The notes under the pieces were generated by a model, which saw only the letters and a list, made by a program, of their open reading frames with translations, was not told the origin of the DNA and searched no databases. From the NCBI GenBank assembly GCA_029216955.1, contig JANAVB010015600.1, positions 39,430,398-39,494,397 of the forward strand: 64,000 nucleotides of DNA, in the 5' to 3' direction. Shown here in pieces: positions 12,701-25,194 of the stretch. Position 1 is the stretch's first letter. Each line of letters starts with the position of its first letter. The position numbers were made by a program, and so were the translations under genes. The DNA comes from Iris pallida (Eukaryota; Streptophyta; Magnoliopsida; Asparagales; Iridaceae).

Positions 12701-14486
12701 CCCGACCCACGACTTGGAGCTAGCAGCAGTAGTGTTTGCACTTAAGTTGTGGAGGCACTACTTGTACGGAGACAGAGTGGAGATATTTACTAATCATAAG
12801 AGCCTGAAGTATGTTTTCACCCAGAAGGATCTTAATATGCGGCAGAGAAGATGGCTCGAGCTACTGGTGGACTACGATGTGGATTTGCAGTATCATCCAG
12901 GGAAGGCCAACGTTGTAGCAGATGCGTTGAGCCGGAGAGCCGGAGTTTATTTCCTGACGGCGCAACCAGAGCTATTGGCGGATCTTCAGAAGATGGGAAT
13001 TGAAGTAGTTCTTCCTTCCGATGTGGCCTTGATGGCCAGCCTACAGATTCAGTCCACCATAGTTGAGAGGATCCGGACAGCACAGTTAACAGATTCCAAG
13101 ATTCAGCGGCTCAGAGCAGAGTGTGAGGCAGGGAGAAGGCCAGAGTTATGTATTCATAAGGATGGTACACTTCGACACGACACGCGTCTTTGTCTACCCA
13201 GTGGAGATATCAGACAGGAAGTCATGGCAGAGGCTCACAGTTCGCAGTATTCCATCCACCCAGGCAGCACGAAGATGTACAGAGATATTCGTCAACACTT
13301 TTGGTGGAATGGTATGAAGAGAGAGATAGCCCGGTATGTCTCTCGATGTTTGGTTTGCCAATAAGTCAAGGCTGAACATCAGAGGCCAGCTGGACTTCTT
13401 CAACCCTTGCCGATCCCAGAATGGAAATGGGAACACATTACCATGGATTTCGTGACTGGGTTACCCAGATCTCCGGCAGGCAGAGATGCTATTTGGGTCA
13501 TTATGGACAGGCTTACCAAGGTGGCACACTTTCTTCCATTCAGAGTTGGACAGTCGACGGCGCAGCTAGCAGAAATGTATCTCAGGAAGATCGTCCGACT
13601 TCACGGAGTGCCAGTCAGCATAGTATCAGACAGGGATACGAGATTTACATCGCACTTCTGGCACAGTCTTCATCAAAGTTTAGGGACTCGTCTCAAGTTC
13701 AGCTCAACGTATCATCCGCAGACAGATGAGCGGTCAGAGCATACTATACAAACTCTCGAAGATATGTTGCGGTCGTGTACCCTTGACTTCGGTGGTTCGT
13801 GGGAGGATCACCTGCACCTGGTGGAATTCTCGTACAACAATAGTTTTCAGGCCAGTATCCAGATGGCACCCTTCGAGGCTCTGTATGGTAGGAAGTGCAG
13901 ATCCTCGTTAGCATGGGACGATATCGGAGAGAGGCAGATGCTCGGTCCAGAACTGATTTCTCAGACGGTTGAAGTGGTCAGGAAAGTCAGAGATCACCTC
14001 CGAGTTGCTCAGGATCGCCAGCGCCATTGGGCCGATGCTCATCGGCGTCCCTTAGAATTTACCGTCGGTGACCATGTATTCCTTAGGATCTCACCTACCC
14101 GCGGCGTCATTCATTTTGGCGTACTGGAAAAGCTTAGTCCTAGGTATATAGGGCCGTTCGATATTCTGGAGCGAGTAGGCGATGTGTCCTATCATCTCGC
14201 TCTTCCGCCGTCGCTAAATGAGGTACATGATGTATTCCATGTATCCCAATTAAGACGGTACATCCCGGACCCGAGCCATATCCTAGATCATTCAGAATTG
14301 GTTGTTGGTACCAACCTTTCGTATGAGGAGAGGCCCGTGTCTATATTGGACCGGAGAGAAAAGACGCTCAAGAACAAGACTATTAACTTAGTCCGTGTTG
14401 CTTGGGGTCATCACTCTCTAGGTGAGTCAACGTGGGAGCGTGAGGACGACATCCGATCGCGATATCCCTACCTGTTTGACTCGTGA
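9786..14486 (+). pseudogene. gag-pol: gag-pol polyprotein of chromovirus G, three in-frame stops
   Basis: The reading frame from the ATG at 9786 to the stop at 14484-14486 spans 1567 codons and is broken only by stops at 10431 (TAA), 11592 (TAG) and 13362 (TAA); no frameshift is needed. Gag capsid homology covers roughly residues 115-260. Two CX2CX4HX4C zinc knuckles lie near 348-361 and 368-381. The protease shows FDSG (Asp about 482), RT shows FLDD (794-795), RNase H shows YCDASG (941), and integrase has a D-D-35-E triad at about 1221, 1282 and 1318. The C-terminal motif WEREDDIRSRYPYLF marks the chromodomain-like tail. The start was chosen as the first ATG of the continuous frame. The stop codons look like Gln-to-stop C-to-T changes. 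Confidence 0.93.
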
Positions 14487-14638
14487 GGTATAATGTCTTT
14501 CTTATGCCTTACGCTTTCCCTTTCCTTGCTTGCATTGTATGATTGTATGATTGAACTGCTTAGTGTAGCTTGTCTGTGCTTAGTATAGCTTGTCGTGGCA
14601 ATCTCTAGCTCATTGATTAAATTTTGAGGATAGAATTC

Positions 14639-14656
14639 TTTGAAGGTGGGTAGAGT
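14639..14656 (+). other. Polypurine tract of element G
   Basis: TTTGAAGGTGGGTAGAGT lies directly upstream of the 3' LTR, the position expected for the plus-strand primer. Confidence 0.8.
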
Positions 14657-17306
14657 TGTCACCCCCATTTCCTGTATTACGTATTTATGCTCGAATTTGA
14701 TTTTGGCATGTATTTTAATTTTCTCGACTTGCGGATTTTGGTTTCTCGTAAATAGGTTTTGTACCATGGCTTGGTTTTATTTTGTGGAATTGGTTTGGTT
14801 TGATTAGGTTTGGTTTAATATAAATTGGTACACTTTAACCTACACTCTACCCTCAACACAACACACCCACCCTCATTATATCTCCACCAAACTTTCTCTC
14901 TCCTCTTTATTCTCCATTAACTTCTTCTCCTTCTTCCTTCTTCCTTCTTCCACACAACTCCCCAACCCATAGGCAAGTGCACCTTGCCATCAAATAAGCA
15001 CCACTTTTTATTTGTCCATTAGCTAGATTAGGCCATGGAGAACAACTTTAGAACTTGACATTTTGTGATTTGGAGCTTTCATTCTTCTAGATCTAGGTTT
15101 TAACCATTTTTGAAAATCCTTGGTTTTGATCTATTAAACTTTGATTTTTGCATGTTTTGATGCTTCCATGTGGAAGAGAATTCGATTTTACTCAAGTTAG
15201 AACTTTGAAAATCTAGATTTGGTTTTGATTTGACAAAGTTATGAAGAATTGAAGTTCTTGGTGTTCTTGGACCTGCTCTCGGCCAGGAAGAACATCCCTC
15301 TGCCTTGCGCTCTTTAGCGCATGGCCGATTGCGCACCCCCGGCCTGTGCTCTTTAGCGCATGGCCGATTGCGTATGACCTCAGCCAGTGCTTTGCGCTGT
15401 GCTGGATTACGCTGGCGCAAGCCATCCATGCGCAAGCCAGCCATGCACAAAGTAACCCCTGTGCAATCCACCCATGCGCAGTTGACTTCTGCGCAGTCTG
15501 TTCCTGCACAATCCACCCATGCGCAGTTCACTTCTGTGCAGTCTGTTCATGCACAATCTGCCCCTGTGCCCTGTGCCCCTGCGCACTTGGCACCCTGCGC
15601 AACTGACACCTGCGCAATCCAACTCCCTGACCCCTTGCGCAATCCATTGGCTTTTGAAGTTTTGGTTATTTCTTTAAGCTTGGCTCTTTTATAGTCCTAT
15701 ATATATCGGTATTTTATTAGATATTTTACGTTCATTTTATATCCTTACGCCTTTTGTCATGAACTTGATTTTACTTAATATGTTTGGAATGACTATTGTG
15801 CATGGCATGACAAGGAACTAGCATAACACGACAGTGACCCGTAGTGGTGCACTCCTGACATGACCAACCTGACATGACAGTGACCCGTAGTGGTGCACTC
15901 CTAACAAGCACCCTGACATGATTTATCTTGATAACTTGATAGTGGCCCGTGGCGGCGCACTCCTGACTTGACTTGACTTGTAACTTGTAATTAACTCGTA
16001 TAATCAACTTGACACCGTGGGTGTTCCTGCTTGCTTGTTTGTACAATCCACTTGTCTTGTCTTGCATCATGTCTAGGACGCGACTTCCTGGGTACCACGG
16101 CCAGGGACTCGCGCTAAATTGGATTAGGCTAATTATTAGATCAAACTAGAACATGGAGAATTCCCAGTCACAGGCAATCTCGTTATCTGGGCGCTTTAAT
16201 GGACTTGTAGCTTGCCGACGAGTAGAGCACATTTCCAGCACACTGTCATGTGTTGCACCCTCTAAGTCACCTAAGGGTACATTTGTCTCCCGGGCAATGT
16301 ACCCACCTATAACTCTCAATTCGCGAAAGGATAACTGGATAGTCTGCAGGACTTGGGACTGGAAGTTTCTCACTTGCATCTTGTTAGTAATTAGGCTTGT
16401 GATAACCCTAGTTAGTTAAAGTAGTAAGCCGTAGTACTTGCTTGGCCGATTGTGAATGGTTGGTGTCCAGCCTTGTCTAAGTCTTGTCTAGCTCCAGTAC
16501 CTGCTATCTCCTGAGCATGTTTGTTCTACTTATCTTAACGATAAATGAGTAGAAACAGTGAGCTATTCAGACGAAGGGTTACAACCCCGATCCTTGTCTG
16601 GTTTAAGGATTGTAACCTGGCTTCCGGAATGGTTCCGCGTCCCTAGTCGTTTATCGCCCTGTGTACTTTACTACTTGTACTTTCCTTTTATTCTTTATGT
16701 TCTGATATGCTGGCTTTTGTTCTTATTTGTGGCCTCCCTTGTGGCACTTGCTCTTTCTGGGGTTTGACCCAGCTGGCTTTGTGTGGCCAGATTTCGGAGC
16801 AGCTCCCGAGGATCTACCAAGCTTCCAGCCCAATGGTGAACACTAGATGGAACCCGGGCTACGAGTGGGTTTTCCCTTTTTGTTTCACCCACTTATATGT
16901 AAATTTATTCTTTTGAGGCGTTTAGCCGACGAGCACCTGTTAGCTCGATGCACATTTACTTACTGTCTGCCTACGGGCTGTAAACATGATTAACAAATCC
17001 TAGGGTTGATCATGTATGACTGAACTCTTGCTAGTCCTATCATTTTGTACGACTAGCTTCATGATCATCCAATATGTAATATTTGGGATGCCTTATATAT
17101 ATATATATTTGATGCTCTAATATCTTGTAACTCTGTTAATTGCTTGAGATTGAGACAATAGGCTTGATCTTAAGAGACTGCTGGCTTGTAGTAAACCCTC
17201 ATATCTAGACAGCCGTGACCGTATAGTTGAGATGTATTCTATTTCAATATACGTAGCTGGCTATGTCTTCCTCCTCTCTCCAGTATTCTGGTTCTGGGGC
17301 GTGACA
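14657..17306 (+). repeat. 3' LTR of element G
   Basis: 2650 bp, collinear with the 5' LTR over its whole length, differing by scattered single-base changes and short indels. It is preceded by a purine-rich tract and followed by the acttg duplication. Confidence 0.95.
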
Positions 17307-18021
17307 ACTTGTATCTGACCGTGGCTTGGAATAATAACTTGTCGCGGATTAGTTCGTCACATCTTGTCCTTATTTGGTTGTAGGTGTGACTTACTACTTC
17401 GATGAGAAGGTATTGAACCTTGTTGGGGTCCGGATACCATATTAGATTATTAGTATGGAAACATACGTCACCGTGAATTAGTTTACCATCTCCTGTCCTT
17501 GTTTGGTTGGGGGGATGGTACGCTCGTTCAGTAGGTGCGTATTGGACCATGTTATAAATTTAATTGACTTATTTATTTGAGCAATATTTATTCAGTTTAT
17601 ATGGCATGCTATTATGTGTCTTGTTACGTCCCTCTGAGGACCTGGTTATCTCCCCAGGTGTGTGCTATTATCTTTCGCAGGTGTTCTAGCTCTAGCCGTG
17701 ATCATTGTTATTTCTTCGAGGATAATTGCGCTTGGATCGTCTTCGCTTCGCTCGCCACTCATTTAATTTTTTATGTACTTTTCCTTATTTTGTTGGTAGT
17801 GGATTTGTCTCCGCCCAACATATTGTATCAAGACAAATTCATTCTCATTATATGACATCTTTATTTCATTTATTTTGTGTGGATGAGATTAGTTATGGTT
17901 CTACTGCATTTTACAGCTTATGTATTCATACGAGGTTTCCATATATTGGATTGTACTCGTATTAATACAGCTGGCATGGATACGTACCTAGTCCTACGTA
18001 TTTTGGGACTGGGGTGTTACA

Positions 18022-18849
18022 AAATCTATTCAAACACAATTCCAAAAATAGTACAAAATATTGGGTGTAACATTTCATCTAACACTTAGTTATAGTTTAG
18101 GATACGTGTCCGATACGGACACGAAATCAAATATAATTGACACAAAACTTACACTACAGCTAGGGGACACCTAGATCTAGGCTACCATGCAAAGAAAACA
18201 GAATTTAAATACAATTTGAAGGATTTACCTATAGGATGTCAAATGGCAAGAAAAGCCCCACATCGATTGATTCCCGTTGCTAGTCAAATCCTCCAAATTG
18301 TTCCCAAACTGAAATTACTCTCCATGAATATCAAATAGAGGATGATTAGACTCTATTGCAAAAGATTTGGATCAAAAAGGAATTAAAATTGATTTATTAT
18401 GAATTAGGGAAGATGAAAATTACCTTTCCTTTCAAGAAGTTGGAATGATACAAAAGAGGCAAGAACAAGTGAAAGAGAGATTCTATAAGGGGTTCCCAAT
18501 GTTGGCCGGCCACTTAATGGCTACGTTAGGGTTAGGGTCTCATGTCATGGGCCTTGGGCCAAGTTTCATTAGTCATGGAAATAAATTCCTAAGTCATAAG
18601 TCATTGAACCTAGTCTTATTCTCCTATTTCAAACGTGGTTCTAAATGACTAAAATTGGGTTGACTTAAGTTGGACTAGGGTCCCACCATACTAACCAAGT
18701 CACCATAGCTAGGGTCAACATTTAGGTTAGTCTCCAAAGTCTCAACTAGTCAAAGTCAAAAATAGAAATCATCGATTCAACAATTCAAAATAAATTCAAA
18801 AATTCACAAAATGACTAAAATACCCTCAAGCTAAAATGTGGTAGTGACA
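18022..18849. mobile_element. Element K, right part: LTR end
   Basis: This resumes K after the H duplication and ends GTAGTGACA at 18849, where D coding sequence begins (CATTGG). Words such as GATACGTGTCC and GGACACG echo the left part. No coding domain is seen. The TGTCAC/GTGACA terminal type is the same as in F and G. Confidence 0.55.
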
Positions 18850-18869
18850 CATTGGAGGTGGTCAACCTT

Positions 18870-20317
18870 TCGTCGACTCGTGACAACGCGAGTGGACTGA
18901 TTCTATTTACCACATCTCGAAGGAAGATTATGTGGGTTCACCTAGATCTTGCTCCGGAACTGACTCAACCGAGGGTATATTCTACCTCTAAAGCTAAAGG
19001 CAAGAAGACTAAGTCTTACTGAATGGTGACCTCCTCCCCCAAGGAGGCACTTCCTGTACAAATGAGTTCACAGCAGAACGCTCAGCCTGAGGAAGCCCTT
19101 GTAGAAGTGGCACCTCCCATCACCACCTTGGCTGCTCAAGGTGAAGGTCCTTCCCGACTTCCAGCAGCTGACAAACAGAAGCATAAGAAGGCCCGCTTCG
19201 ACAGGCATCTACGAAGAAACAACACTTCGGGGTTAACCAAACCCCACAACTTCGACATGCTGGCACAACTTGCCAGTACTCCAGCTCGGCTGTCCTTGTT
19301 CGAGCTCCTCCGCCTGTCGAAAGATACTCGGGAGGCTCTCTGCGAAGTCTTGAAGGATGCTGAGTCTTTCATCAGTCTGGTCAAGCAGCCTGAGGACAAT
19401 CCAACAACATGTCCACACTGCCATAGTTTGGGGGAGATCATCCCCAACATCACATTCACTCAACAAGACATGTTGCTCAAGAACAACAGGCACAACAGAC
19501 CACAGTATTACAAGGGTACGTCGATGCCATCAAGGTGGATCGAATGCAGATCGACCCGGGGTCTTCTCCTAACATTATCCCCAAAACTCTGCTCCAGACG
19601 TTGGGGATCCCGATGCATCGTCTGACAGCATCCCACACTACAATCATTGGCTTCAATGCCAGCAAGAGTTAGCCGCTGGAGAAGATCCGGCTGAAGTGTC
19701 ATATCGGTGATCTCCAAACCGAAGTGACCTATTATATTATGGATGCGAACGTCAACTACAACATCTTGTTAGGGTGGCCGTGGCTACACGAATACATGGT
19801 GGTACCATCCACTATCCATCAATGTATAAAATACGTATCCACCAACGGCATAGTCCGAACAGAGTTCGCTGATGTCGATCCTTTCAGGAGGATTGAGGCC
19901 TTCTTCACCGATTCTGATCTATGCAAGTTGATTCATCTCGAAGATGAAGCAAACGATGCCAATAATGAAGCCGAAGCCGAAGCTGACTTGGAGGCAGAAA
20001 TGACAATTGACGTTCCCCTGAAAGTACGACTCAAGGGAAAGCCACCTCAAATACCGTCTCCTATAGTGGTAAAACTTCGTAGGAGGGCACCAACTTCTCT
20101 AGGCGGAGCATCCACTGAAGCCCCCTTGAAGATACGACTCAAGGGGAAGCCTCCCCAAGTGTCGGCTCCTGTCATAGCTAAACTACATGGGAAGGTACCA
20201 GTCGCCGGAACACCAACTGAGGAACCTCTCAAGGTGCGGCTTAAAGGCAGACCTCCTCAGTCTTCAGCCCCTCTTAAGCTTCAAGAGAAGGCCCTCTATA
20301 GACACCAGAGCCGATAA
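18870..20317 (+). pseudogene. gag C-terminal end and protease of element D
   Basis: Sequence from about 18870 aligns with the gag-protease spacer of E and B. The conserved block KPHNFDMLAQLASTPARLS lies in the frame starting at 19023. The zinc-binding-like CPHCHSL and the QDMLL segment precede the protease. A frameshift near 19512 moves the protease to another frame, where IDPGSS is the aspartic protease site. A stop follows at about 19669. After the protease come three diverged 33-36-residue repeats with the core PLKVRLKGKPPQ. Inactive as read. Confidence 0.8.
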
Positions 20318-20719
20318 AGGCCAAGCTCCCAATAGGTTCTCCCGAACTACCTCAGGCTGCTCCAGTACTCACTGACGAAGAACGGGGAGAGTACATATCC
20401 GCCAATGTGGACACACCGTCCCTTGACGATGTAATCCCTCGAGACAAGATCCCGTATTTTATCAATAAAAGGGTGTCTTTCAATTATTCTAGTCTTCCAC
20501 ATTGGAATGCCATGTATAAACTAGATAATGCTCTATGGTCGTTGGAAACACAAATAATGACTGTTAATCATGTAAATTGAGTCATCCTATACCAAGGAGT
20601 CTATTATATAGTCCCGCCTCAGAATTATGACGAGAAACCTATCATCTTCGGCAATGTCGAGTGTCACCAAGACCTTCCATCGATAGAGCCAGAAACCAAC
20701 ACCGATTGAATACAAATTT

Positions 20720-23108
20720 ACCGGTACAATGATCGAGCCAAGTATCTCATCCAAAAGATGGGCTACAACCTGAAAAGTGGCCAAGGTCTAAATTATGGCA
20801 AGGGCCGATGTCTTTTCTTATGACTCCCTGTTCGGAAAGGAAAGCCACAAGACTATTATCACCATACTCGGCGGAGGGTGGGCTACATCACATCCCCAAC
20901 AACCCCAAAAAGTTCAGAAGCAGAAGACATCGCACACTCTCACTCATCTGAGGCTTCAACTTGGGACTCCGACACCAGCGTCAGCCCAATCTTCAGGAAG
21001 GTGCTGTCAGCCAACATGACATTTGCACATCCTTCAGAAGATGAAGACGACAATCAAACAATAGAGTTCTTCGAAGAAGAACCCTAGGCTCAATGCCTAG
21101 GCTCATAATGGAAATCTCGCTTTGAATTACGAGAACCCCCTACCGAAAAAGAAGTCGAGCAGATCGACCTCGGGGATGGATATCATCCAAACATATTTTC
21201 ATCAGCAAGAGCTTGGCAGGAAAGGACCGAGAATCTTTGGTTAAACTGGTCAAAGAATACATCGACGTCTTCGCCTGGAGTTACGAAGACATGCCGGGGC
21301 TCGACCCACACGTCGTAATGCACAAGCTTAATATCTTACCTTACGCTAAGCCCGTTAAGTAGCAACAACGACGCTTCCATCCCGACATTATAGATGCTAT
21401 TGACAGAGAAGTAGGTAAACTCCTGGGCAGCGGGTTTTTTCGCGAAGAGCAACATCCAGAGCGGGTGCCAACGTCGTCCCCATCACCAAGAAGAATGGAA
21501 AGATTCGGATCTGCATTGACTTCTGGGAACTCAACTTGGCTTGCCCGAAGGATGAGTTTTCACTCCCGATCACCGACGTAATGATCGACAATACATGTGG
21601 CTTTGAACGCATGTTCTTCATGGACGGGTAATCGGGCTACAACCAAATCAAGATGTTCCCAGACGACGAAAAGCACACGTCGTTCAGGACTCCGAAGGGA
21701 TTTTACTGCTACACAGTAATGCCCTTTGGCCTGAAGAATGCAGGTGCCACATACCAAAGAGATATGAGAACTATCTTCCGCCAGCACCTTCGCAAAACAG
21801 TCGAATGCTATGTTGACGATATCGCCGTCAAGAGCCATCTTCGAGGCGACCACCTACAAGATCTGAAGACAGTCTTCGATCTCATGTGGGCACATCAGCT
21901 CAAGATGAACCCCGCCAAATTCTTCCTTGGGATTTCCAGTAGAAAGTTCTTAGGCTTCATTAACATTACAAAAGGCATCTATGTCGACCCCGAGAGGACT
22001 AAAGCCATCCTTGACATGGACCCTCTGAAGAACCTTAGAGAACTTTGAAGCCTGCAGGGACGTGTCGCCTACATCCTAAGGTTTATCGCAAACCTTTTCG
22101 GGAAATGCCAACCCTTCACCAAGCTCATGAAGAAGAGAGTCTCCAATGTTTGGACGAAAGAATGTTAGAAAGCCTTTGACGACATTAAAGCTTATCTGAC
22201 GAGCCCTCCAGTCTTGGTGGCGCCCGTCGTAGAAAAACCATTTCTACTCTATGTTCGCGCAATGGACCATTTCTTTAGCGCTTTGTTGGCCCAAAACAAT
22301 GATACGGGCCACGAATAAGCTATCTACTACCTCAGCATAACGATGATCGGGGCCGAACATTGGTACAATCTCGTCGAAAAGGAGTATCTAGCTTTGGTGT
22401 TTGCCATCCAGAAGACTCGCCATTATGTCTCGGGACAGACAATTCACGTCATCTCCCGAGTCAATCCGTTCAGAGTTCTCATGACAAAGCCGGGAGCGCT
22501 AAATTTCTGATTAGCTACTAGGGCGCTACTATTGACACCATATGACATGGTATTCGTCCCGCAAAAGGCTGTCAAGGGCCAAGCACTGGCCGACTTCCTA
22601 GCCGCGCACCCAATTCCGGAGTCGTCTAGACTCTATGAAGACATTCCAGATGAAGTGCGAGAATCAAACATTTTCCGAAGAGAACCCCGTTTGGCGGATG
22701 TTCTTCGACGGTGCTTCAAGAACAGGCCCCAAAGGCCAAATCATCGTAGGAGTAGGGGTAGTCCTGATCTCTCCCGACAAGTTGGTCATCCAGCGTGCCT
22801 ATTCCCATTCAGAGCCGTGCTCCAACAATGTTGCAGAGTATAATGCCCTCATTATGGGACTCCAGTTAGCAAAACTGCTGGGGGTAGAATACCTCGAGTC
22901 TTACGGCGACTCGAAGCTTGTCGTCAATCAAGTTCAAGGACAATACGAAGTCCGCCATGAAGACTTGATCTCTTATCACAAAGCAGCGTTGGACATCATC
23001 TCAACCTTCACTGAATTCTTCATAGAACATGTGCCTCGGCTACAAAACTTAGAAGCTGACGCTCTGGCCGGCCTTGCTGCCTTGTTAGCAGCACTGGTCG
23101 GCACATAA
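20720..23108 (+). pseudogene. G-patch-like linker, RT, RNase H and archaeal-type RNase H of element D
   Basis: The linker carries a G-patch-like stretch (KMGYNLKSGQGLNYGKG) near 20755-20810. RT motifs follow: FIREEQHP-like, the LNLACPKDEF-type motif and YVDDIAVKS near 21813. The ordinary RNase H lacks the usual first Asp (YVRAMDH). The second RNase H (about 22680-23090) keeps FFDGAS, NNVAEYNAL, YGDSK and EADALAG, that is all four acidic positions. Stops include 21372-region TAG and 22142-region TAG, and the frame shifts near 22650. The dual RNase H layout is diagnostic of the Tat lineage. Confidence 0.85.
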
Positions 23109-24468
23109 CACTTCATCACAGTGGTGGGCTGAGATTTGGCATACCCCAGAAATAATCTGTGCATACGGACAACTTATATCATGGATACAGACACCAGCAT
23201 CAATGTAAGAGACTGGAGGTTCCCGTTCAACGACTTTGCCATCTACGGAATCCTTCCGGTGGACCCAAAAAAAGCAGTTCAGTCAAAAGGTGATCGCTCC
23301 GGTTCTATTACGATACGGCCACTAATATGCTGTACCGACGCTCCTACGATGGACTTCTCCTCCGATGTCCATCAAATGAAGAAGCAGCGGAAGCTCTTCG
23401 AGAAGCTCAGGACAGAACATGCGGAGCCTATTAACCAGTTCCTAAACTACAGGATCGACTTCGACATATGGGCTATTACTGGCCGACCATGATGGCCGAC
23501 GCTGTCGAGTATGCAAGGAAATATCATGCTTGCCAGCTATACACCGACTCCATCCACAGACCGTCAGAACCTCTATATCCTACGTTCGCCTCTTGGCCAT
23601 TTGAAGCCTGGGGCATGGACATAGTGGGACCAATCACCCCTTCCTTATCCAGGGGACACCGCTTTATCCTAGCAATCACCGACTACTTCTCCAAATAGGC
23701 AGAAGCAGTACCATTGATAGAGGTGAAAAGCTCAAAGGTGATCAGCTTCATCAAGCATCACGTCATCTACCATTTTGGGGTGCCCTGGAGGATCATCCAC
23801 GACAACGGTCCACAATTCATCAGCATGCGTTCAGTAGATTCTGCGACAAGAATCGTATTCAGAATATGGCATCAACCGCCTACAATCCGGCAACAAACGG
23901 ATTGGCCAAAGTGTTTAATAAAACCATCGTCAAGCTGCTCAAAAAGGTTGTGTCATCCAACAAGTGCAGCTGGGACGAGAAGCTCAGTGAATGCCTTTGG
24001 GCCTATTGCACGATGGTACGGACCCCGACAGGTAACACACCATTCTCTTTGGTCTATGGAAGCGAAGCAGTACTGCCTCTAGAGATCCAGATACCCTCAC
24101 TCTAAGTGGTAATCACAAACCAGCTGACGGAAGAAGATAATCAACGTCGCCGTCTGCAAGAGTTGGAAGCGTTGGATAAAAAATGCCTATTGGCTCAACA
24201 GCGCATCAAACTTTATCAAGCCCGCATTTTACAGGCTTTCAACAGAAGAGTCAAACAGAGGACTTTCCAAGTAGGCGGCCTTGTTCTGGCAGTCAGGAGA
24301 CCGATGGTGATGACTCACAAGACACTGGGAAATTTCAAACCTAAATGTGAAGGACCCTTCATCATAGAGACGGTATACCCAAACGGTGCTTACCGTCTCG
24401 TTCAACCTAATGGGGACTTGTTCATAATGCCCATCAATGGCAAGTTCCTAAAGAAGTACTATTCTTGA
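23109..24468 (+). pseudogene. Integrase of element D, frameshifted
   Basis: The zinc-binding N-terminal half is degraded (CQLYTDSIHRPSEPLYPTF). The catalytic core shows WGMDIVGPI and IHDNGPQF; the Glu-bearing region reads GLAKVFNKT instead of GLAEAFNKT, so the third catalytic residue is lost. Frame changes occur near 23470, 23830 and 24105. The C-terminal domain ends IMPINGKFLKKYYS at 24468, matching the ends of C and B. Confidence 0.85.
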
Positions 24469-24682
24469 CATCCTTCAAAATATACTTCCTTCTTCCCAGC
24501 AAGAGAATTTGTGAACCTGATAACAAAGTTCACTCCCTTTCTTTGACAATCAAGTGCTCCTGGAACCTAGTTGTTCTGTTGCATCCCCAGTAGGAGAACA
24601 ACCACGTCCACATCACCTCAGAGTTTCTTCTCTACACCCTATAAAGCATAATTCTATACTATGTAGGATCATGCTCATTACT

Positions 24683-24963
24683 ATGTTTACCATGTCCACA
24701 TTACCTCTGAGTAAACATCCCATACAACAATCCCCTCGTTGTTGGATGTCAATCACAGAACATCCATGTCCACATCACCTCTGAGTTGTTCTATATATCC
24801 CTACCGAGTTCACTTCTACCACGTCCATGTCACCTATGAGTAGAAACGCTCTATCATTAACCCATATTTACCACGTCCATACCACCTCTGAGTAAATATG
24901 TCAGTTTTCTCCTTTCGTAACTTATTATCTGTACCTAGAAACTAAGGTGCACAAAAGATAATA
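24683..24963. repeat. Stem-loop array downstream of pol in element D
   Basis: Perfect arms enclose conserved loops: ATGTTTAC 24683-24690 with GTAAACAT 24711-24718; AGAACA 24757-24762 with TGTTCT 24787-24792; TTCTAC 24814-24819 with GTAGAA 24840-24845; CATATTTAC 24863-24871 with GTAAATATG 24892-24900. Three loops are exactly 20 nt of the type CATGTCCACATTACCTCTGA. A further hairpin has arms TATTATCT 24923-24930 and AGATAATA 24956-24963. Stem sequences differ but remain complementary. Confidence 0.9.
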
Positions 24964-25194
24964 GGTCCACCAAAAATCATAGATTCATCACAAGAATGAA
25001 CAAAAGCAAAAGGTTCTTCGTTTCTTCATCTAAGCAGGATTGGATTGCATCAACGTTAAAAAGAAACAAAACACAAACTACATCTTTGGATCTCAAACAA
25101 AAGCTAAAGATAGACAGAAATACTAAGACAAAATAGGGACATTGACTTTATTCATATTCCCAAAAATAGCAATTGCAAGGCAACCAATGAATCC
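24964..25194. other. Conserved spacer between stem-loops and antisense gene, element D
   Basis: The sequence around GAACAAAAGCAAAAGGTTC and the TTCATCTAAGCAGG that follows matches C near 59690-59735 and, on the other strand, B near 28780-28850. It lacks an open frame and is probably shared 3' untranslated sequence of pol and the antisense gene. Confidence 0.6.

Larger units (their letters stand above)
7005..17306 (+). mobile_element. Element G: complete Tekay/Del-type chromovirus
   Basis: Two LTRs of about 2.65 kb, both beginning TGTCACCCCC and ending GGGGCGTGACA, bound one gag-pol frame. Perfect 5-bp duplications acttg lie at 7000-7004 and 17307-17311. The element sits inside solo LTR H. 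Domain order gag, protease, RT, RNase H, integrase, then a chromodomain-like end, places it among Ty3/gypsy chromoviruses. LTRs are very similar by eye with scattered substitutions, so insertion is fairly recent relative to its host LTR. Three in-frame stops inactivate it. Confidence 0.95.
3920..18021 (+). mobile_element. Element H: solo LTR, split by element G
   Basis: The LTR begins TGTAAAACCAC at 3920 and ends GGGGTGTTACA at 18021. Identical 5-bp duplications aaatc flank it (3915-3919 and 18022-18026), so it is a complete solo LTR. Removing G and its target duplication leaves about 3.8 kb (3920-7004 plus 17312-18021). No internal domain is present, which is the product expected from LTR-LTR recombination. 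The long LTR with a C-rich transcribed part fits a Del/Tekay-like family. Confidence 0.8.

Noticed and set aside
18022..18849. Possible host gene fragment between G/H and D
   Set aside because: No coding motif is present, and the GTGACA terminus and joint with D indicate LTR sequence.
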